DNA of 64,000 nt from a bacterium (GTDB lineage Bacteria > Bacillota > Clostridia > Lachnospirales > Lachnospiraceae): contig JAMPGX010000003.1 in the NCBI GenBank assembly GCA_023663725.1, positions 178,863-242,862 on the forward strand. Reading direction: 5' to 3'. Positions 55,753 to 64,000 of this stretch are shown piece by piece. The stretch's first letter is position 1, and each line of letters starts with the position of its first letter. Under the pieces are notes generated by a model. That model was given only the letters and a program-made list of their open reading frames with translations, did no database searches and was not told the origin of the DNA. The translations under genes and the position numbers were made by a program.

Positions 55753-56586
55753 ATGGACATTATAGAGCAAAAAATAAATACGAGAGATTATCTGACGAAA
55801 TCAAATTTGCCAGCAAGTGATTATGTGATAAATCCGTATGTTGGCTGTACCCACGCTTGTAAATACTGCTATGCCAGATTTATGAAAAGATTTACAGGGC
55901 ATAGAGAAGAATGGGGAAAATTTATAGACATTAAACAATGCGAAAAGCCTATTAACCTAAAGAGATTAAATGGAAAATCTGTTTTTATGTCGTCTGTAAC
56001 AGATTGTTATAATTCTTATGAAGAGAAATACGGTATCACAAAAAAGATATTAGAACAGCTTGTAAATGCAGATTGCCAACTTACAATTTCAACAAAATCA
56101 ACGCTTATTTTACGGGATATAGAATTATTGAAAAGGATGTCCAATCTCAAAGTGGCATTTTCAATCAACACTTTAGATGATGATTTTAGGGCAGATATGG
56201 ATAAAGGCAGTTCCATAAAGGACAGGCTTCATGCGATAGAGAAATTACATAATGTGGGTATTCATACAGTTTTGTTTATGTCTCCTATTTTTCCATATAT
56301 CACAGAATGGAAAGACATAATTGACAGCACAAAAGAGAATGTATGTGAATATTGGTTTGAAAATCTGAACCTTAGGGGGGAATATAAAAGCAGTATCCTT
56401 TCTTATATCAATACACATCATCCAGACTTAAAGGAAAAATATGAAACAATTTATTTAGAAAAAGATAGTACATACTGGAATATGTTAGCCGATTTGCTCA
56501 ACACATATTGTGACAAACTGGGATTAAATTATGTCAATTACTTTTACCATGAAAAACTTGTTAAGGAAAAATTAAATAATCAATAG
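55753..56586 (+). CDS. Radical SAM protein (SPL-like family)
   Basis: The 277-residue protein has the CxxxCxxC cluster CTHACKYCYARFMKRFTG (about 32-49), which binds a [4Fe-4S] cluster and SAM. It resembles the spore-photoproduct-lyase-like/Rv2578c family. Substrate unknown. GGAGG at 55735-55739 supports ATG 55753. In combination with the XRE gene it could form a sensor-repair pair, but this is inference from adjacency. Confidence 0.83.
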   Translation: MDIIEQKINTRDYLTKSNLPASDYVINPYVGCTHACKYCYARFMKRFTGHREEWGKFIDIKQCEKPINLKRLNGKSVFMSSVTDCYNSYEEKYGITKKILEQLVNADCQLTISTKSTLILRDIELLKRMSNLKVAFSINTLDDDFRADMDKGSSIKDRLHAIEKLHNVGIHTVLFMSPIFPYITEWKDIIDSTKENVCEYWFENLNLRGEYKSSILSYINTHHPDLKEKYETIYLEKDSTYWNMLADLLNTYCDKLGLNYVNYFYHEKLVKEKLNNQ

Positions 56587-56664
56587 ATAAAAAATGAGAA
56601 GGCAAATACGTCCATTGAATAAAAAAAACGATGTTCGATGGGCTGTATTGTTATACGTTAATTA

Positions 56665-56703
56665 CCCTCTGACTTTGTTTTTGAAGTTTGGAGGGATTTT
56701 TTT
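56665..56703 (+). terminator. Terminator after the radical SAM gene
   Basis: CCCTC/GAGGG (56665-56669/56691-56695) with an inner ACTT/AAGT stem is followed by seven T. Confidence 0.8.
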
Positions 56704-57083
56704 ATGTCCTTTTTTCGGGCAGTGACCTATCTGCTCATGCAATGCAGATTTGACTTATACATAGCATATCGGGGAATGGCAGGAAGCCAGTTAAAAAAAT
56801 CCCTGCTTATGCAACGCTACTTCTCACCATGAAACCAGAAGTAGAATTTCCGCTTAACAGAATATGTATCTCCTATAACCGTAGAGGTCACAGAACCTTT
56901 GCGGTTTTTCTTTTGTCGTTTTTTATCGGAATGTGCCGCAGGGCTGTATTTGATATTCGTTGCCGCTCCCCGCCCTCTCCATCTGGATTAGTTTTACGGC
57001 TGTTAAACAGCAATCTTCTTGACCTGCCGGTCAAGAAGCAGCGCAGGCAGAAGCCTGCTTAATTCAGATGGAAGGTACTTACG
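56704..57083 (+). other. Non-coding leader before the sigma-like genes
   Basis: No convincing gene is seen in this 380-base stretch. A perfect hairpin CTTCTTGACC/GGTCAAGAAG (57015-57038) followed by AGGC/GCCT stems lies before the GTG start of the next gene and might be an attenuator-like leader. Confidence 0.4.
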
Positions 57084-57599
57084 GTGAAGTATGCACCAAG
57101 AAAAGTATATATCAAAGAGAATAGCGTCTATGTGGAGCTGTCCTATCGGGATTTCTGCCGCCGCAGGCAAGCCGACCAGAGTTACATGGACAAGCTGTTT
57201 ATCCCCGTGCAGGGCTGTCTGATTGAAGTCGTGCGGGAACAGTACGCAGATTTCTACAAGGACAAAGAGCGGTGGCGTTATCTGCAAAAGCTGGACACGA
57301 ACCACAAGCTGCTCTCATTGGAAGGATTTACGGACAGTGAGGGAAATATGCTTGATTTCATTGTTGATGAAGAGGTGGACGTTGCGGAAATTGTTGTCCA
57401 TGCGGTGATGGTGGACAGGCTGAAAGCCGCCCTACCCTTATTGTCGGGTAGTGAGCAGACATTGATAAACGCCATCTTCTTTGAAGAATTATCCGAGCGG
57501 GAAGTCGGATTGCGGTTAGGCATAACGCAGAGCGTTGTCAACAAACGAAAAGCCAAAATCCTTGCGAAGCTGAGAAAGATAATGGAAAACAAAATTTAA
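57084..57599 (+). CDS. Sigma-70-like regulator of the outer element (1)
   Basis: The 171-residue protein ends in a sigma region 4 type helix-turn-helix (about 115-165: LPLLSGSEQTLINAIFFEEL, then GITQSVVNKRKAKIL). This family is common in IMEs and Tn4451-like elements of Clostridia. The start is GTG 57084 behind GGAAGG. With the next gene it forms a tandem pair; they may activate element genes. Confidence 0.75.
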   Translation: MKYAPRKVYIKENSVYVELSYRDFCRRRQADQSYMDKLFIPVQGCLIEVVREQYADFYKDKERWRYLQKLDTNHKLLSLEGFTDSEGNMLDFIVDEEVDVAEIVVHAVMVDRLKAALPLLSGSEQTLINAIFFEELSEREVGLRLGITQSVVNKRKAKILAKLRKIMENKI

Positions 57600-57686
57600 G
57601 GCGTTCAGTCCCCTTGTTTTTTCCTTTGGGAAAATGAGGGGGCTTTTGTCTGCCCTCTCAATCAATTCTGATTGGAGGAAATAAGG

Positions 57687-58112
57687 ATGGCATACAACCA
57701 CGGGCGGGAGGACAGGAAATGGCGCATCTGGAAAGAAGCCGAGGAAAAGGTTCTGCGTGAGTGCGGCGTTGATGAAGCGGTCATTGAGCAAATCCGCACA
57801 GACGACAGGGCAGATTTTAATTCCAATAGGCGGTTTTACCGATGGACGAGCGACTTCGGAGAATGCCTTGAGGAAATGGCGGGCAGGGAGAAACAGGCAG
57901 AGATAAGGTCGGTAATGGATTTACTGGATGAGATTGAGAGCGAAACTCTGTATCTTGCCTTAATCACGGTAGACAGGCGCACGTTACAAATCGTCCTGCT
58001 GAAAATGCAGGGTTACTCCACAAAAGAAATTGCCCCGCTTGTGCATTTGACGGCAGGGGCTGTCTATGCGAGATTGGCTCATTTGCGTAAGAAGCTGCGT
58101 AAGGTTTTATAA
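57687..58112 (+). CDS. Sigma-70-like regulator of the outer element (2)
   Basis: The 141-residue protein has a C-terminal sigma-4-like helix-turn-helix (about 95-140: TLQIVLLKMQGYSTKEIAPL, GAVYARLAHLRKK). The N-terminal half is basic and helical. TTGGAGG precedes ATG 57687. It is the last gene inside the outer element; its end lies about 105 bases before the GA boundary. Confidence 0.72.
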   Translation: MAYNHGREDRKWRIWKEAEEKVLRECGVDEAVIEQIRTDDRADFNSNRRFYRWTSDFGECLEEMAGREKQAEIRSVMDLLDEIESETLYLALITVDRRTLQIVLLKMQGYSTKEIAPLVHLTAGAVYARLAHLRKKLRKVL

Positions 58113-58216
58113 CAATGCAGCCTGCTTTTCTGTGAGATGTTGGGTGAGAGGTCAAAGGCTTCTCACTCATCCTTTATATATGGTATCTCCCTATATGTTC
58201 TCTAATGGAATTATAC

Positions 58217-58335
58217 AGATGCTGATCACCTGCAGGACCAACATAAAGGTGAACTCAGTCTGCGTAAAAAAAGTAAACGAGGCGTTTACAGGAAATAATC
58301 CAGCGAAGCACAGCGGAAACGGAGGGCGCATATGA
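58217..58335 (+). pseudogene. ABC transporter permease, 3' end
   Basis: From the GA at 58218 the frame reads LMLITCRTNIKVNSVCVKK and stops at TGA 58333-58335, overlapping the MerR start. This completes the permease cut at 19916 (VLAGAL before, MLITC after). The whole protein would be about 330 residues, without an ATPase domain. Confidence 0.78.
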
Positions 58336-58802
58336 AAAATGATCTCATGAGGATAGGGGAAATCGCGGAATTTTTTGGCGTCTCCAGAAAAGCCATCCGC
58401 TTGTATGAAAAGAAGGGCATTATCAAGCCGGTGGAGGTGGACGCCCAAAACGGATACCGGTACTACAGCGCCGCGCAGGTGCAGCAGCTCAACGCGCTGC
58501 TGGAGCTCAAGACTTTAGGGTTTTCTCTGGAGGAGATCAAGTCTGTTCTCGACGGGGAGACGACAAAGGAGCGGCTGCTGGACGCGCTGGCCAAAAAACG
58601 GTAGGCATGGCTGGAGGCTATGGAGACAGCCAGATACAAGTCGGAATGCCTGGAAAGCATCCTGGAAAAGCTGCGCAGCTCCCACGCTGCGGAGGGGATG
58701 AAGGAAATGTCGGACGACGAGCGGGCATGGCTGCTGGTAAAAATGGTGTGCATCGAGGATATTCGGGCACAGAAAGCGCTGAGTGAGGCGCTGTGGCTTT
58801 AG
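58332..58802 (+). pseudogene. MerR-family regulator with in-frame amber stop
   Basis: A MerR helix-turn-helix (MRIGEIAEFFGVSRKAIRLY) and dimer helix are intact to residue 90, then TAG 58602-58604 interrupts. The same frame continues AWLEAMETARYKSECLE to 58802. A CAG-to-TAG change would explain it. It ends the ABC permease/ATPase cassette and probably bound the 19-bp-spacer promoter at 17320. A truncated DNA-binding product may still be made. Confidence 0.75.
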
Positions 58803-58838
58803 CAGGACGCGGGAACGGGTATTTCCCTTATCAGAAAC

Positions 58839-58867
58839 GCATAACTTATTTGTGGCGGTCATACACT
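58839..58867 (+). promoter_or_regulatory. Possible sigma-E promoter before the spoIIID-like gene
   Basis: GCATAAC (58839-58845), a 14-base spacer and CATACACT (58860-58867) resemble mother-cell sigma-E promoters; B. subtilis spoIIID is transcribed by sigma-E. Confidence 0.4.
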
Positions 58868-58895
58868 GTATAAAAGTATTCTGAGGGGATTACCT

Positions 58896-59027
58896 TTGAA
58901 GGATTATATTGAGGAGCGTGCGATCAGCATTGCCAATTATATTGTTGACCACAATGCCACAGTCAGACAGACAGCCAGAGAGTTTGGCGTGAGCAAAAGC
59001 ACGGTACATATGGCTGTGATGAAATAG
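58896..59027 (+). pseudogene. spoIIID: spoIIID-like sporulation regulator, truncated after the helix-turn-helix
   Basis: TTG 58896 (GAGGGG upstream) begins MKDYIEERAISIANYIVDHN and continues with TVRQTAREFGVSKSTVH, nearly the SpoIIID consensus. After STVH the sequence diverges (MAVMK, then stop TAG) instead of the conserved KDVTERL and basic C-terminus (intact proteins have about 80-95 residues). The gene is therefore cut or decayed near 59012. SpoIIID is the mother-cell transcription factor that shifts sigma-E to sigma-K programmes. Confidence 0.75.
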
Positions 59028-59069
59028 AACGGTTTGGGAAACGAATAGTTTGGGTAATAGAATAAACAC

Positions 59070-59116
59070 AAAAAGACTATCAGAAAGAAAAATCTTTTAG
59101 GTAGTCTTTTTATTTT
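59070..59116 (+). terminator. Terminator between the spoIIID fragment and the restriction enzyme
   Basis: AAAAAGACTA (59070-59079) pairs with TAGTCTTTTT (59102-59111), with an inner AAAGA/TCTTT helix, followed by ATTTT. Confidence 0.75.
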
Positions 59117-59192
59117 ATACATGTTATTATAAAAATGCAGATTTGCAGGAATAATTCATACGAATTAGCGATTCGATACGGGGTGCTGAAAT

Positions 59193-62021
59193 ATGACTGA
59201 GGCTGAACAAAGGAACGCTGCTACACAATTTTATAATGACTGGCGCGGCATTGGGAATGAAAAGAGCGACTGTCAGAAATTTTGGATTGAATTTTGCTCA
59301 AAGGTACTTGGAATTGATGATGTGATACAAAAGCTCAATTTTGAAAAAAGAGTAATAGTTGACGGGCAGACCAAATTTATGGATGTCTATATTCCGGAAA
59401 CGAGAGTTTTGATTGAGCAAAAAAGTTTTGATAAACCGTTAGACAAAAAATATCCACAGTCTGACGGTTCCATGATGACACCTTTTGAACAGGCGCGGAA
59501 CTATGCACACTGGATGATTCCGGATGAGTCTCCGTTATGGATAATTATATGTAATTTTCAAACTTTCGAGATCCACAATATGAATAAGCCATTGGAAGCT
59601 CCATTGGTAGTATTGCTGGATGAAGTCAGAAATAAATATTCTTTGTTTGATTTTATGTTTAAAAAGGATGTCAAAGAACTTTCTTATGAGATGAAGATTT
59701 CTTTGAAAGCAGGAGATATCGTAGGAATTCTATATGATAAATTGCTAGCTCAGTATCGGGACGTAAATGAGCAGACACTGAAAAGTTTGAATGCACTCTG
59801 TGTGCGGCTTGTATTTTGTTTATATGCGGAGGATGCCGGGATTTTTGGCAGGCATATGATGTTTCACGATTATCTGAAAGATATTCCGGCAAACGAAATG
59901 CGTAGAACGCTTCGAGAGCTGTTCAAAATACTGGATATGTCTGAGGAAGAGCGTAATAAAGATACAGATTATAAATATTTAGCGGAGGATAATCCAAAAT
60001 TAGCGGCCTTTCCTTATGTAAATGGGGGATTGTTTGCAGATGAAACGATTGAAATACCGCCTTTTACGGAAGAAATAAAGGATTTGCTATTGAAACAGGC
60101 AAGCGCCGGATTTGATTGGAAGGATATTAGTCCGACCATTTTTGGCGCAGTATTTGAGAGTACCTTAAATCCTGAAACAAGAAGAAACGGCGGCATGCAT
60201 TATACTTCTATTTCAAACATTCATAAAGTGATAGATCCTTTATTTTTAGAAGATTTGCGCTCAGAACTGAATGAAATAAAGGCTATTGCGGTGAAGCAGA
60301 GCAGGACTAAAAAATTACATAGTTTTCAGGAAAAAATAGCAGGATTGAATTTTTTGGACCCTGCCTGCGGCTCTGGAAATTTTCTTACAGAGACATATAT
60401 TTCTCTGCGCAGAATGGAAAATGAAGTGATAGGAGAATTACAGGAAGGACAGATTGTGCTCGGCGAGGCGATTAACCCGATACAGGTATCTATTAAACAA
60501 TTTTACGGTATTGAAATCAATGATTTTGCGGTTACTGTTGCCAAGACCGCTTTGTGGATTGCAGAAAGCCAGATGATGAGAGAAACAGAAGATATTGTTC
60601 ATATGAATCTGGATTTTCTTCCTCTTAAATCATATGCAAATATAGTTGAAGCAGACAGTCTGGAAAAGGACTGGAATGAGGTGATTCGAGCATCTGATGT
60701 CAATTATGTTATGGGAAATCCGCCGTTTATCGGGGCAAGATTGATGGAGCAAGGATCACGCCAAAAGCTACAGGTTGAGAAGGTGTTTGGAAAGATTAAA
60801 GATGTACAGGATTTGGATTATGTTACATGTTGGTTTAAAAAAGCGGCGGAATATATTCAGAAATGTACAGTGGAAACGGGATTTGTTTCAACCAATTCCA
60901 TATGTCAGGGTTCACAGGTGCCGATTTTGTGGAATATATTGTTAAACGATTACCATGTACATATTAACTTTGCACACCAGACTTTCAGATGGGATAGCGA
61001 GTCTTCCGATGTGGCGGCGGTACATTGTGTAATTATTGGATTTTCCACAAAAGAGCGGAAAGAAAAGAAACTTTATTCCTATCGAAAAATTGATGAGGAT
61101 GCAGCAGTGCAGATTGTAGATCATATTAATCCGTATCTTATACCGGGAGAGGATGTGCTTGTGTCTGCACAGAAGGAAGCAATTTGTGATGTGCCTAAAA
61201 TGAATTTCGGCAATCAGCCGAGGGATGGCGGACATTTTATTTTAAGCGAAGAGGAATATCAGGAGATTTTGAAGAAGGAACCTGAGCTTGAAAAATGGAT
61301 ACATCCATATATGGGAGCAGATGAGTTTATTAAAGGGAAGAAACGATATTGCATATGGCTGAAAAAGGCGCAGCCTTCTGATATACAGGCAAGCCGTATT
61401 TTGTATGATAAAGTAGCGGCGGTGCGTGAGTTTCGCATGTCATCGAACGCAAAAACGACAAACGGATATGCGAAAGTACCGCAGCTGTTTGCGCAGATTA
61501 CCCAGCCGGACGATATTGACTGGCTGATTGTACCGAGTGTTTCTTCGGAACGGAGAAGATATGTGCCAATTGGGTTTATGACAAGTGATGTGATTTCTTC
61601 AAATGCTGTGCAGATTATACCAAATGCGACACTCTATCACTTCGGAATATTGACATCCAATGTGCATATGGCATGGATGAGGATGGTGTGCGGTCGTTTA
61701 AAAAGCGATTATAGGTACTCAAAGGAAATGGTATACAATACGTTTCCGTGGCCAGAGGCATCGAGTGAATTAAAAGGTAAAATCGAAAGCACAGCGCAAG
61801 CAATACTTGATGCCAGAGAGCTTTTCCCGACAAGCACAATGGCGGCGTTGTATGATCCGAATTTGATGCCGAGAGAGCTAAGTAAGGCGCATGAGGAAAA
61901 CGACAGAGCTGTTATGAGAGCATATGGATTTACTAAAACAGAAAACGGGAAAAAACGCTGGTTGACAGAACAGGAGTGTGTTGCGGAATTGATGAGGCTT
62001 TATCAAGAGAAAACGAGGTAG
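59193..62021 (+). CDS. MmeI-like type IIL restriction-modification enzyme
   Basis: The 942-residue protein combines cutting and methylation. N-terminal PD-(D/E)xK nuclease residues are D64 and E75-Q-K77 (MDVYIPETRVLIEQK). A helical spacer (about 150-320) leads to a gamma-class adenine methyltransferase with motif I LDPACGSGNFLT (about 388) and NPPFIGA (about 508). A target-recognition region (about 640-850) and helical C-terminus follow. MmeI is 919 residues with the same layout. It would modify one strand and cut at a distance from unmethylated sites, acting as a defence enzyme. Confidence 0.85.
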   Translation: MTEAEQRNAATQFYNDWRGIGNEKSDCQKFWIEFCSKVLGIDDVIQKLNFEKRVIVDGQTKFMDVYIPETRVLIEQKSFDKPLDKKYPQSDGSMMTPFEQARNYAHWMIPDESPLWIIICNFQTFEIHNMNKPLEAPLVVLLDEVRNKYSLFDFMFKKDVKELSYEMKISLKAGDIVGILYDKLLAQYRDVNEQTLKSLNALCVRLVFCLYAEDAGIFGRHMMFHDYLKDIPANEMRRTLRELFKILDMSEEERNKDTDYKYLAEDNPKLAAFPYVNGGLFADETIEIPPFTEEIKDLLLKQASAGFDWKDISPTIFGAVFESTLNPETRRNGGMHYTSISNIHKVIDPLFLEDLRSELNEIKAIAVKQSRTKKLHSFQEKIAGLNFLDPACGSGNFLTETYISLRRMENEVIGELQEGQIVLGEAINPIQVSIKQFYGIEINDFAVTVAKTALWIAESQMMRETEDIVHMNLDFLPLKSYANIVEADSLEKDWNEVIRASDVNYVMGNPPFIGARLMEQGSRQKLQVEKVFGKIKDVQDLDYVTCWFKKAAEYIQKCTVETGFVSTNSICQGSQVPILWNILLNDYHVHINFAHQTFRWDSESSDVAAVHCVIIGFSTKERKEKKLYSYRKIDEDAAVQIVDHINPYLIPGEDVLVSAQKEAICDVPKMNFGNQPRDGGHFILSEEEYQEILKKEPELEKWIHPYMGADEFIKGKKRYCIWLKKAQPSDIQASRILYDKVAAVREFRMSSNAKTTNGYAKVPQLFAQITQPDDIDWLIVPSVSSERRRYVPIGFMTSDVISSNAVQIIPNATLYHFGILTSNVHMAWMRMVCGRLKSDYRYSKEMVYNTFPWPEASSELKGKIESTAQAILDARELFPTSTMAALYDPNLMPRELSKAHEENDRAVMRAYGFTKTENGKKRWLTEQECVAELMRLYQEKTR

Positions 62022-62068
62022 GAGGTTTAGCAGATACAGGGCGGCGTACGGCACTGTTTGGAAGAAAT

Positions 62069-62677
62069 ATGAATGATTCTAAGAATTATAAATCCTTTAG
62101 CTGCGAAGAAGCTGTGGCATGGGGAAAGAAATATTATTATGATTGGATGCCTAAAATGCAAAATCAGGAATATGAACCTGAAACCCCTTGCGAAAAGTTC
62201 TTTAGATATTATACTCAAGGCGTGGATTATGTATTTAATAGAATATTAAGATATTCAAGCATAGAGGAATACGACTTTATTAATAGTGGGTTTTCTAGGA
62301 AAATGTTTTATGACAGTATTGCGGAAATAAATAATCATAGATTGAGTGAAAACATAGTAGTATATAGGTATATAAATAAGGCGCTTATTTCTGATATGAA
62401 GAAATGGAGTAAAGTGTCTTTTATAAGGAAAAATACCATTTTAACAGATAGAGGATATTTTAGTACCACTCTTTGCCCTGATTCGGTAAAGGATAGACCG
62501 TATGCAACAATAAAGGGGCGTATGTTATTTAAAATATTTGTACCAAAAGGAACACCATGTGTTTATGTTGATTTGATTGCTGATATGGGTGAAAACGAAA
62601 TGCTCTTTGCTCCGGGGATAATGTTAAAAGTCCTTCATAGACTAGGGCATTACATAGAGTGTATTGTTGAACGATAG
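62069..62677 (+). CDS. Putative R-S-E class ADP-ribosyltransferase
   Basis: The 202-residue protein has the three marks of the C3/iota-toxin-type fold in order: Arg100 in IVVYRYIN, Ser-Thr-Thr 132-134 in GYFSTTLCP, and Glu175-x-Glu177 in MGENEMLFAPG. An N-terminal helical part (CEEAVAWGKKYYYDW) also fits. ExE suggests arginine-directed transfer, though the target is unknown. No signal peptide is seen, so it likely acts inside the cell or is injected. The frame is open to 61976; ATG 62069 has only a weak GGAAG. It sits 47 bases after the restriction enzyme. Confidence 0.72.
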   Translation: MNDSKNYKSFSCEEAVAWGKKYYYDWMPKMQNQEYEPETPCEKFFRYYTQGVDYVFNRILRYSSIEEYDFINSGFSRKMFYDSIAEINNHRLSENIVVYRYINKALISDMKKWSKVSFIRKNTILTDRGYFSTTLCPDSVKDRPYATIKGRMLFKIFVPKGTPCVYVDLIADMGENEMLFAPGIMLKVLHRLGHYIECIVER

Positions 62678-62811
62678 AAAAGTTTTTTATATGATGCGGT
62701 ACATTTATTATGAATTAATTATGTTTTTCAGGGGTTAGGGGAATGTACCCTAGTAAGTAAGAGCAGAAAAATTTTTAAAAGTTTCAGTAGGGGAATTTTG
62801 AAAAATGAATT

Positions 62812-62874
62812 TGCGTATATACGCAAGCAGTGCTTGCTCCGATGCCTTGTGTCATGACACAGGCAGTGCTTGCT
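62812..62874. repeat. Cluster of perfect short palindromes
   Basis: TGCGTATATACGCA (62812-62825), GCAAGCA/TGCTTGC (62823-62837) and TGTGTCATGACACA (62848-62861) lie in tandem. AGTGCTTGCT is directly repeated at 62829-62838 and 62865-62874. The rest of the 62678-63383 gap is AT-rich without a supportable gene. Confidence 0.6.
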
Positions 62875-63208
62875 GTTCTGCTTTAATCTGCCGCAGGAAG
62901 ATTGAGGATTATATTGTATGGACCTATATATTGTGTAAAAACACATGAGTGTTTTAATATAAATTTGTTAAAAATTCTTTTTAAAATAGGAAGATTTTTT
63001 GCCTCTTTGCCATTTACAATAATATTATAAGTTAGACAGAAGATGGATGACAAAAATTTTATTGATGCTTGTTTGTAAATAGCTACTGGCTAGGTTAGAA
63101 ATAAAAAATCTAAAAGCAATATATGATCCTGTAAATGATGCTGCAATTTTTCCCAACTGTTTGCAGAATAATCAGGGATTTTGGATGTTTTTATCCAACA
63201 CAGCGTAA

Positions 63209-63251
63209 GGGCAGTTACAGACCGAAGGGAGTCGGTCTGGACTGTCCTTTT
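63209..63251 (+). terminator. Strong hairpin (terminator or leader)
   Basis: GGGCAGT (63209-63215) plus CAGACCGA (63218-63225) pair with TCGGTCTG (63232-63239) and ACTGTCC (63241-63247), followed by TTTT. It stands 133 bases before the next small gene. Confidence 0.55.
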
Positions 63252-63383
63252 CGTGTTTATGAAAATATGCTGACTGGAAATGAGGAAAGAAATTGTGAAA
63301 ATTTATCTCAGAATGTTTAATAAATTTAGATTGGTTTTCATAGAATGGACAAAGACCATGAGGGCGGGGAGGTGTTTCCCACC

Positions 63384-63593
63384 ATGAAAAATTTTACGGA
63401 TGGAAAAGTAAGAAAGCTAAACTATATTGTACATAATCCCAATACAGTGGAAGAAACAGCGAAAGTATTGCTGGAGATATGTATTCAAGCGAATGCGGGA
63501 AAGGTGGAGAGGAAACTTAGGGAGTTAGCGGAGGATCATGAGGGTATAAATATACTAAATGAAAAAAATGCGGAGGTCGCTGAAGGTGCGTGA
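63384..63593 (+). CDS. Small hypothetical protein
   Basis: The 69-residue protein contains KLNYIVHNPNTVEETAKVLL and a basic helical end. GGGGAGG lies ahead of ATG 63384; the frame is open to 63345. I have an impression of similar short proteins near recombinases in Lachnospiraceae elements, but this is uncertain. Confidence 0.5.
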   Translation: MKNFTDGKVRKLNYIVHNPNTVEETAKVLLEICIQANAGKVERKLRELAEDHEGINILNEKNAEVAEGA

Positions 63594-63627
63594 TTCAGCG
63601 ACCTTGTTTCTATATTATAGATTACGT

Positions 63628-63921
63628 TTATATAAGGTAGTCTCTTTTCCAAGCTAAATCATTCTTTAAACCATCTGAAGGAGCATTGTCAATGAGAATA
63701 GATTGACCTTTAGGTGGATTTAATAGAAGATAGAACAAGCGATTGTCAAGGTGCTCATCATTGACTGATTTTATTTTTTGGCGTGCAGCCTCTATATCAA
63801 AAGGAAATGTGGATAGTATGGAGTTGATTTCATTAATATCATCGTTTATCTTTTGTACTTCATCAATTGTTCTTACAGGCTTGAAAATTTCTTGAATTTG
63901 TTTATATTCTGTTTCTGTCAT
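63628..63921 (-). CDS. Hypothetical protein
   Basis: The 97-residue, mostly helical acidic protein (VPMTETEYKQIQEIFKPVRT) has no recognised domain. GCGGAGG lies six bases ahead of ATG 63921; an upstream ATG (63966) is possible but lacks a ribosome site. It is convergent with the preceding small gene. Confidence 0.5.
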   Translation of the reverse strand: MTETEYKQIQEIFKPVRTIDEVQKINDDINEINSILSTFPFDIEAARQKIKSVNDEHLDNRLFYLLLNPPKGQSILIDNAPSDGLKNDLAWKRDYLI

Positions 63922-64000
63922 GGGAACCTCCGCATTTATTGATGTTTTAATCTGTAACGATTTCAAAATTAGGTATGCTATGGTCGGCAGTATCTAACCG

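Noticed and set aside
58803-58895. tRNA attachment site at the right side
   Set aside because: No tRNA cloverleaf is visible at any boundary; both mobile elements use serine recombinases and insert in protein genes.
63135-63320. 61-residue plus-strand frame
   Set aside because: It runs through the strong hairpin at 63209-63247 and has no ribosome site.

Overview
The window looks like a gut Clostridia chromosome, most probably Lachnospiraceae. Housekeeping genes are of the low-to-mid GC Firmicutes type, a spoIIID-like sporulation gene fragment is present, and the mobile DNA is the CD1107/Tn1549-like conjugative backbone plus Tn4451-like serine-recombinase transposons typical of that group. 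No tRNA, rRNA or CRISPR array was seen.

Bases 1-17.2 kb are ordinary chromosome: ispE, a GntR regulator, murI, a DUF1934 protein, cardiolipin synthase, a trigger-factor-like lipoprotein, asnS, an NlpC/P60 cell-wall hydrolase, trkA-trkH potassium uptake, ridA and a heterodimeric ABC exporter whose two ATPase sites are clearly unequal. From 17.3 kb there is a decaying ABC cassette (permease, ATPase, permease) behind a MerR-type promoter with a 19-bp spacer.

The second permease gene is cut at a GA dinucleotide (19915/58218) by a 38.3-kb mobile element, and its 3' end and a MerR gene resume at 58220. The outer element is Tn4451-like: large serine recombinase, TnpV, a RepA-like ATPase, a pMV158/MOBV-type oriT without a relaxase gene, two sigma-like regulators and an AT-rich cargo of MerR-SDR and XRE/DUF5680-radical SAM genes. 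Its own recombinase gene is split (23.2 kb and 51.7 kb) by a second, nested 28.5-kb integrative conjugative element. The inner element carries a serine integrase, TnpW, MobC/MobA, VirB4, VirD4, VirB6/TrbL-like, PrgI, Maff2, PcfB, TopB, a CHAP hydrolase, a DNA methyltransferase and an ArdA-ArdC multidomain anti-restriction protein. Its cargo is a membrane-anchored Ntn-type amide hydrolase with a KTR protein and a TetR regulator. Both joints can be rebuilt into uninterrupted genes by removing the insertions.

Right of 58.3 kb the chromosome resumes with a MerR gene carrying an amber stop, then a spoIIID-like gene that stops after its helix-turn-helix. It is followed by an AT-rich segment with an MmeI-like type IIL restriction-modification enzyme and a gene with the R-STT-ExE signature of ADP-ribosyltransferases. 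This may be a third insertion whose right end lies outside the window.

The most unusual sequence-level signals are: a 149-nt hairpin whose departures from perfect pairing within the three helices are all G-U wobbles in one orientation; two 114-bp palindromic elements with identical ends in the inner element; an inverted ~100-bp repeat flanking its mob/anti-restriction block; and two covarying leader hairpins before chromosomal genes.
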